Shown here in pieces: positions 4,694 through 9,236 of a stretch of DNA of 9,236 bases. Where the stretch lies: contig QMLZ01000112.1 of assembly GCA_003646995.1 (NCBI GenBank), forward strand, positions 1-9,236. The letters run 5' to 3'. Below the pieces are notes generated by a model. The model did no database searches. It was given only the letters and a program-made list of their open reading frames with translations, and was not told where the DNA came from. A program made the position numbers and the translations under genes. This stretch comes from Deltaproteobacteria bacterium. GTDB taxonomy: Bacteria; Desulfobacterota; DSM-4660; Desulfatiglandales; Desulfatiglandaceae. Within the stretch, counting starts at the first letter, position 1. Each line of letters opens with the position of its first letter.

Positions 4694-7246
4694 TCATTCA
4701 GAATAGCTCGCCTCCATAAGTCGCTTAATTGGTATACCCAATTTACTCCCAGCCTTTTGCCTATCTTTGTGGCTAACCGGATGCAGATAACAGTGATTTA
4801 CTACCATTAGTCTGATAGCATTTTTCGCTATATCTGAAAAATCGTCGTCCTTAAATCTCCTTGCAATTTCGTTGATTTGTATGTTTTTGTTATACCACAT
4901 TAACACTCCATGCTTTATACAAAACGATGCTGGAGTTCCGATTTTATCGCAAACTTTTGTTACAATTTCTATTAACTTGTCCGACCCCAGAGAGTGAGTT
5001 AGCTTTGCTAAAATTCCATAAACAACTAAGAAGTTAATATTCCAAAATATAATCCTTGCCATTTTTCTAAGGTCCTCTTCCAAGGGCATCTTCTTTTTCT
5101 TGCTTATTATTTTATTTAATCGTTCGGATATAGATTCTGTCATAGATTCTTGGTTATCTTCTATGCCTATAATCTCTAAGTAGAAGCTGAGAAATCTAAG
5201 GAGAACGTTCACTCCTTCTTCAAACAAGTTTTCCAGCGCCGATCTCTCCAGCGAGCCTGAACGATTTTTCATGATACATCCTATAACTTCTACGGTTTTT
5301 ATGGCTCTTCGTAGTTCTCTAACGTCTGAACGATCATCCTTTCTAACGCTGTCACTATCATCTGTTTGTTTTTCTTCCAATTCATCTTTTATCTTCAATT
5401 CTCTTTCTCTCTCTTCATCCGGCATAGTTCGCCCAGAAGGAAGAGCTGCTTTGATGATAATGTCTGACTGTCTATCAAAAAAATCCATTTCACTCTTAGA
5501 TAAAGTGGCAGGCTCATAGCCGTCAAAGAGGCATAATGCGTTTAGTATTAACTCGTCCAAGATATTTTTATCCTTGGAGTGGTGCACCATGAAGACAGCT
5601 ATGTATGCATATTCATCTATATTAAGGTTATTTATTATCTTTTCTATTTCCCCCTTGCACTTTTCTATATGTTCTACCATGTATTTTGCCACAAAGAAGT
5701 AATATAGATATGGGTATCTAAAGGAATAGTTTGCAAAACTATCGATTTTTATTATCCGCTTCAAATTTCTAAGAAGAACCTCTATGCTAATCGGCAAATT
5801 ATACTTGCTTTTATATGATTTTATGAAGAACTCGAAATCCTGAGGATAAAGCTCACTTTTCCCTTCACAGTAGATGTAGAAAGCTAATTCAGTTAGGAAA
5901 TTTATATAAATATCTATTTCATCATTCCTCACTCCATTTTTTCTTAGGTAAAGATATATTAGGGCCTGGTAGCAGTAACCTTGCGATGTAATCTCCTGCT
6001 CAAGTGGCATAGCAAATGTCTCGTAAGTTATAATAGCGGACAGAATAAAAAATGGATAGGATGGCATAACACCTCTTCCAAACGACTTTCCAAGCGTTGA
6101 ATCTATTAATTCAGTGTATTTATCAATGTCTTTATATTGGTTTATATCCTCTCCGTCTATTATTCCAGCCCATTTCCTTATCAGCTCATATCTAAGAGAA
6201 GCTTTTAGCTCTCTAATCTTAAAGTGGATAAAATCAGAAACCAGCTTCTCATCTCTAATGTTCATAGTAAATATATCATCAACTGTTACGACGCAACGTG
6301 GATATACTATTAATCCTTCTATACATTTCTCCTTATTTTTTATGAGATGTAAATCATCTAATATTGGTACTATTCTGATTCTATCGATGTCATCTAAGTC
6401 CAACTCTGTCTCTTCGTATTGCTCGTTAAAAGCTGACCTAATTTTGTTTTCTAATTTACCGGAAAAATTAGCCCCCCTGATATATATGGGAATAAAATTC
6501 TTGGTCCTTAGCTCTTTAAAGATAGCTTTACATAATGTGGTTTTTCCTGATAACTCTTCGCCGGCAATGACAAGTCTTGAATAGTCTGGAAACTTCTCGA
6601 TTACTTCTCTAAAGTTAATTCTCTTCTCCAACTCTCCAAAATCGTCGTACTTGTCAAGCTCTGGATAGACTAAGATGTCTTCTAATGTAACTTTTTCCTT
6701 CTTTGGATGTGCCCCCTCCAATAGACCAGTGTCATTCAAAAAATCGCTGAATTCTTTTGATAATCTTAGTTTTCTTATTTTCATCTCCATCTCTATTATT
6801 CTTTTCAATCCGTTATATACATCGTGCCAAGCTTTATCTTTATCTTCGAATTGTGAGATAGGTTTTCCATCTGTTGGTAGAGCTAGCAAGCTGGATACTT
6901 GAGGGTCATCTAGCCAACCACATGGGCGTAATATAATCGGTATTACTGGTATTCCTTTCATTTTCCTCATTTCTATTGCCCGATCCCTTTCTATCTTACA
7001 ACTTGGTGATGCTAGAAAATCGGCTGATAAGAATAGACATATAATATCTGCGTTATCTAAGTTATTATCTATTCTTTCTTGAAACTCGGTTCCTGCAAAA
7101 ATCTCACGATCGTACCAGTCCTTTATTAATCCCTTATCTTTCAAAGGTGTTATATACTTCTTGAATTCCTTGATAAAAGGATTCTCATCAGTATTATCTT
7201 GGTGTGAATAACTGATGAATAACTTTAATCCGTTAATTTGCCCCAT
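4694..7246 (-). CDS. TIR-domain P-loop NTPase (STAND-like), candidate defence effector inserted in pglX
   Basis: 850 residues. A TIR domain fills ~7-150: LKLFISYSHQD (8-18), WYDREIFAGTEF (44-55) and SPSCKIERDRA (80-90), with E86 the likely NADase glutamate. A P-loop NTPase follows: LEDILVYPELD, then Walker A GEELSGKTT (229-237) with K235, and Walker B-like RIVPILDDLH (290-300, D297/D298). The rest is helical: SFRYPYLYYFFVAKYM (508-523), VHHSKD (554-559), a highly charged linker at ~606-646 and a further helical region to 850. TIR-STAND proteins sense a trigger through the NTPase/C-terminal part and destroy or convert NAD through TIR; that role here is inferred. Start ATG 7246 has GGAGG four bases upstream within a GAGGAGGAGG run. 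The gene is AT-rich (32% and 38% GC in two 60-base samples) and uses ATA and AGA codons, unlike flanking pglX. It sits between the catalytic and recognition parts of PglX. Confidence 0.85.
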   Translation of the reverse strand: MGQINGLKLFISYSHQDNTDENPFIKEFKKYITPLKDKGLIKDWYDREIFAGTEFQERIDNNLDNADIICLFLSADFLASPSCKIERDRAIEMRKMKGIPVIPIILRPCGWLDDPQVSSLLALPTDGKPISQFEDKDKAWHDVYNGLKRIIEMEMKIRKLRLSKEFSDFLNDTGLLEGAHPKKEKVTLEDILVYPELDKYDDFGELEKRINFREVIEKFPDYSRLVIAGEELSGKTTLCKAIFKELRTKNFIPIYIRGANFSGKLENKIRSAFNEQYEETELDLDDIDRIRIVPILDDLHLIKNKEKCIEGLIVYPRCVVTVDDIFTMNIRDEKLVSDFIHFKIRELKASLRYELIRKWAGIIDGEDINQYKDIDKYTELIDSTLGKSFGRGVMPSYPFFILSAIITYETFAMPLEQEITSQGYCYQALIYLYLRKNGVRNDEIDIYINFLTELAFYIYCEGKSELYPQDFEFFIKSYKSKYNLPISIEVLLRNLKRIIKIDSFANYSFRYPYLYYFFVAKYMVEHIEKCKGEIEKIINNLNIDEYAYIAVFMVHHSKDKNILDELILNALCLFDGYEPATLSKSEMDFFDRQSDIIIKAALPSGRTMPDEERERELKIKDELEEKQTDDSDSVRKDDRSDVRELRRAIKTVEVIGCIMKNRSGSLERSALENLFEEGVNVLLRFLSFYLEIIGIEDNQESMTESISERLNKIISKKKKMPLEEDLRKMARIIFWNINFLVVYGILAKLTHSLGSDKLIEIVTKVCDKIGTPASFCIKHGVLMWYNKNIQINEIARRFKDDDFSDIAKNAIRLMVVNHCYLHPVSHKDRQKAGSKLGIPIKRLMEASYSE

Positions 7247-7250
7247 CCCA

Positions 7251-7256
7251 CCTCCT
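7251..7256 (-). promoter_or_regulatory. Strong Shine-Dalgarno site of the TIR-NTPase gene
   Basis: The minus strand reads GAGGAGGAGG then TGGG before ATG 7246. The repeated GGAGG gives two or three overlapping ribosome-binding registers at four to ten bases, and supports this ATG, which also places the TIR strand LKLFISYS at the normal distance from the N-terminus. Confidence 0.8.
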
Positions 7257-7289
7257 CCTCTTAATACTTTATCTTAAGTGCTTCCGCTT

Positions 7290-7340
7290 GTTCTATGTTC
7301 TATTCTATAAGTTCTCAACCAAAAAGAAAACACTTGTGTT
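7290..7340 (-). promoter_or_regulatory. Possible promoter and dyad upstream of the TIR-NTPase gene
   Basis: The 145-base AT-rich gap between the end of the PglX N-terminal piece and the TIR gene holds TTGAGA (7318-7313), a 17-base spacer and TAGAAC (7295-7290). The -10 match is only four of six. A dyad AACAC-TT-GTGTT (plus strand, 7329-7340) lies just upstream and could be an operator. No clear terminator for pglX is visible. The gene may be read through from the BREX operon, have its own promoter, or both. Confidence 0.3.
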
Positions 7341-7391
7341 ACAATCCCATAACTGCCTCTATCGATGGAGATGTATTAAATCTACGCCTGT

Positions 7392-9236
7392 TTAGTAATC
7401 CTCCATTTGCTTTTCTAACTCCATCAACGCCCTCTCAAAGGCCTGGCGCTTGGCTTCGCCGTCTTTTTCCTTCACCAGGCGGAAATAAACCCCAACGGAG
7501 TTGTTGCGAAGGTCTGGATCTGGCTCCCGGCGGAGGACGTAGGCTGCCGTTTGAAGTGTCCCCGGATTACCGACAGAGAACAATCCTGGTCCTGCGTGTA
7601 GGAGAGTTTCTACTACGGCTTCCTCTCTGATCTTTTTTCTCAGGTTCTCGTAAGAGCTGATGAACATGAAAGAATGCATGGTCAGCATTCCAACTCGCCC
7701 ATTTTCACCGGCCAGTTCTAGGCACCTCATGATAAAGGCAGCGTAAAGATCGCCCTTGGCCTCGGGGTACTGCTCAGCAACGAGCTTCTTCAGCCTATCG
7801 TTCATCTTTCTGGCCGACATGTAGGGCGGATTGGTAACCACCACATCGTACCGCTCCGATAGGAGATGATACAATTTCAGACCCTTAGTAGTCTCGCCAG
7901 CGAAGAAACCCCTATCAGCCCCATTTTTCGACTGCTCCCGGGCGAACTCATCAAGGGCCTGGATCACCTGTACCTCAAGAAGCTCCCAAAACTCCCTCTG
8001 TCCCGCCTCTGTTTCAAATTGATCTTCAGAGAAACCCGGCAAATGAGGCCTTATACTCTCCCTTTTGTAGCGCTCCCTTTCCTGCTCCACCAATGAGCGG
8101 ATCTCTTCCTCTAACCTGAGTAGAGAACCCAGTTGCTCGGAATCTACAAGCTTTGCCTGCAAGGCCGAGAGTATCCTTTTGTAAATTGGACGTTTCTCAA
8201 GACCCGATAGACTTAGGAAGTCCTCCAGCCGGTTGCCGTCTATCATGTGGATATTGGCACAGGCCAGATTGCTTTCCTGCAATATAACCTTGGGATTGAT
8301 AGTTTTGGCCTTTAGATAAAGGGTAAGAGCAGAGAGCTGCACAGCCCTCAAATCAATGTCTATGCCGTAAATGTTATTGGCAATAATGGCAGCAGGGATA
8401 TCTTCCTCCCTTTCAACAGAGGGGATTTCCGGCCAGCCTGGTTTCCCTGCATTGGCCATCTCTTCTTTGTACATTTCGTGAAACAGATCGAAAGCCACAA
8501 GGCCGAAGTGCATGGTTCCGCAGGCAGGGTCTAAAAGCTTAATCTCCCTTACAGGCTTAAAGGAAGCCTTTGGCAGACTCTCGCTGTCTAAAGGAACCAG
8601 GTATTCCAATTTAGAGGCAAGAGTGGAGTCAGGGTGCATCTGCATCCAAAGGCGGCCTAGGGTGTTTTCAACAAGGAATCTAACTATCCACCTTGGCGTA
8701 AATAACTGGGTCACTGTTGGAATATCGCTTGCCTGGAATTTAGTTTTGGCTTCCCTTACCTCCCGAAAAGCCTTTTCGAGCTCCTCGGAAATAAAGCCCT
8801 GATACACCCACCCTATGGTCTCCTCATTTCCTGGCTCCCAGGCTTCTTTAAGCTCTTCAGCATTGAGCAGGTCTATTAGCCCCTTCAGAGCAGTTGGACG
8901 GGGAAAGAAGCGACTGGCCAGGCTGTCGGGGTCGAAGAGAACTCTAACTTCCTCGGCAAGTCTGGCGCACTGGGCAAGGATAAAGTGCCTGTAGGCCCGC
9001 TGCCTGGGGCCTTCGCCTCTACCGTCCTGGGGAAGGTCTCCCTTTTCGTAATCTTCCAAATGGGCCTCGTTTCCCGGCTCGGTGACCCATAGGATGAACC
9101 CGCTGGGGTCGAAACCGCGTGAGATGGTGGGGCGAATGAGCTTTCGGGCTTCCATCATCTTGAAGGCCACAAAGCGGTTGAGCCACGTGAAGGCGGCCTC
9201 CCTCACCAGCTTCTCTCTGGCCTTTTTATGGGAAAC
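7392..9236 (-). CDS. pglX: PglX N-terminal methyltransferase fragment (BREX adenine-specific, piece 1 of 3; 5' end off window)
   Basis: The minus frame is open to the right edge, giving 614 visible residues; the GTG at 9206 is internal, since VSHKKAREKL precedes it in frame. PglX N-terminal features follow: REAAFTWLNRFVAFKMMEAR, VYQGFISEELEKAF, LFTPRWIVRFLVENTLG (~168-184 from the GTG), motif I LLDPACGTMHFGLVAFDLF (DPACGT 226-231), NNIYGIDIDLRAVQLSALTLY, and motif IV VVVTNPPYMSARKM (NPPY 459-462), the signature of N6-adenine methyltransferases. MLTMHSFMFISSYENLR and LLHAGPGLFSVGNPGTLQTA continue the fold. In BREX, PglX methylates a non-palindromic site to mark host DNA and takes part in phage exclusion. 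The frame ends after LEKQMEDY at TAA 7394-7392, where intact PglX would run into the recognition domain now coded at 4658. The catalytic core is complete, but recognition is missing from this polypeptide. Confidence 0.9.
   Translation of the reverse strand, partial: VSHKKAREKLVREAAFTWLNRFVAFKMMEARKLIRPTISRGFDPSGFILWVTEPGNEAHLEDYEKGDLPQDGRGEGPRQRAYRHFILAQCARLAEEVRVLFDPDSLASRFFPRPTALKGLIDLLNAEELKEAWEPGNEETIGWVYQGFISEELEKAFREVREAKTKFQASDIPTVTQLFTPRWIVRFLVENTLGRLWMQMHPDSTLASKLEYLVPLDSESLPKASFKPVREIKLLDPACGTMHFGLVAFDLFHEMYKEEMANAGKPGWPEIPSVEREEDIPAAIIANNIYGIDIDLRAVQLSALTLYLKAKTINPKVILQESNLACANIHMIDGNRLEDFLSLSGLEKRPIYKRILSALQAKLVDSEQLGSLLRLEEEIRSLVEQERERYKRESIRPHLPGFSEDQFETEAGQREFWELLEVQVIQALDEFAREQSKNGADRGFFAGETTKGLKLYHLLSERYDVVVTNPPYMSARKMNDRLKKLVAEQYPEAKGDLYAAFIMRCLELAGENGRVGMLTMHSFMFISSYENLRKKIREEAVVETLLHAGPGLFSVGNPGTLQTAAYVLRREPDPDLRNNSVGVYFRLVKEKDGEAKRQAFERALMELEKQMEDY

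Noticed and set aside
3211..7246. Inteins or self-splicing introns restoring one PglX
   Set aside because: The inserted frames start and stop on their own and are not fused to PglX. They show no intein blocks or homing endonuclease motifs, and I could not see group I or II intron cores by eye.
4650..7400. ACTA on both sides of the TIR insert as a target-site duplication
   Set aside because: Four bases is expected by chance, and joining the copies gives a stop codon rather than a restored PglX frame.
2262..9236. pglX broken by sequencing errors or simple frameshifts
   Set aside because: The breaks are filled by 2.7 kb and about 0.6 kb of unrelated coding sequence, not by small indels.

Overview
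The window holds part of a bacterial or archaeal BREX-type phage-defence operon, read on the minus strand and heavily invaded by other genes. I cannot assign a taxon. The host-like genes are of moderate GC (hand counts of single 60-base lines: 48% and 57%), rich in Lys, Glu and Arg, with GTG and ATG starts and clear Shine-Dalgarno sites. No phylogenetic marker is present. Both ends cut through genes: pglX enters at 9236 and pglZ leaves at 1.

Read in the direction of the operon (right to left), the layout is as follows. (1) 9236-7392 is the N-terminal, catalytic half of the PglX adenine methyltransferase, with DPACGT and NPPY motifs. (2) 7246-4694 is an AT-rich gene for an 850-residue TIR/P-loop (STAND-like) protein. 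(3) 4658-3621 is the middle, DNA-recognition part of PglX, starting again with its own ATG and Shine-Dalgarno site. (4) 3582-3211 is a four-helix-bundle (S23 / 23S rRNA intervening-sequence type) protein, bracketed by oppositely oriented arrays of short GAATGATGAAC-like repeats. (5) 3224-2262 is the C-terminal part of PglX, beginning with a GTG that overlaps the S23 stop. (6) 2184-1656, on the plus strand, is a BrnT/BrnA-like toxin-antitoxin pair. (7) 1480-871 is a VapB/VapC pair. (8) 863-1 is the N-terminal third or so of PglZ, starting a few bases after vapC.

The main point is that one ~1,200-residue PglX has been broken by two insertions into three collinear open frames. Very little PglX sequence seems to be lost, both breaks fall at apparent domain boundaries, and every downstream piece has its own ribosome-binding site. 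All three pieces also lie in the same reading phase. One insertion carries a candidate abortive-infection gene (TIR-NTPase). The other is a repeat-flanked S23 element like those that fragment 23S rRNA. A related repeat block also sits in frame inside the middle PglX fragment. The enzyme may now work as three separately made subunits, or the locus may be a decaying BREX system serving as a landing site for other defence genes. The intact frames and ribosome-binding sites favour the first reading but do not prove it.

Between pglX and pglZ the two toxin-antitoxin modules form a second island. A good sigma70-type promoter (TTGACT-16 nt-TATACT, 1542-1515) precedes vapB, and the spacing vapB-vapC-pglZ is compact, so pglZ is probably transcribed from the antitoxin promoter. 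No gap without a gene exceeds 300 bases.
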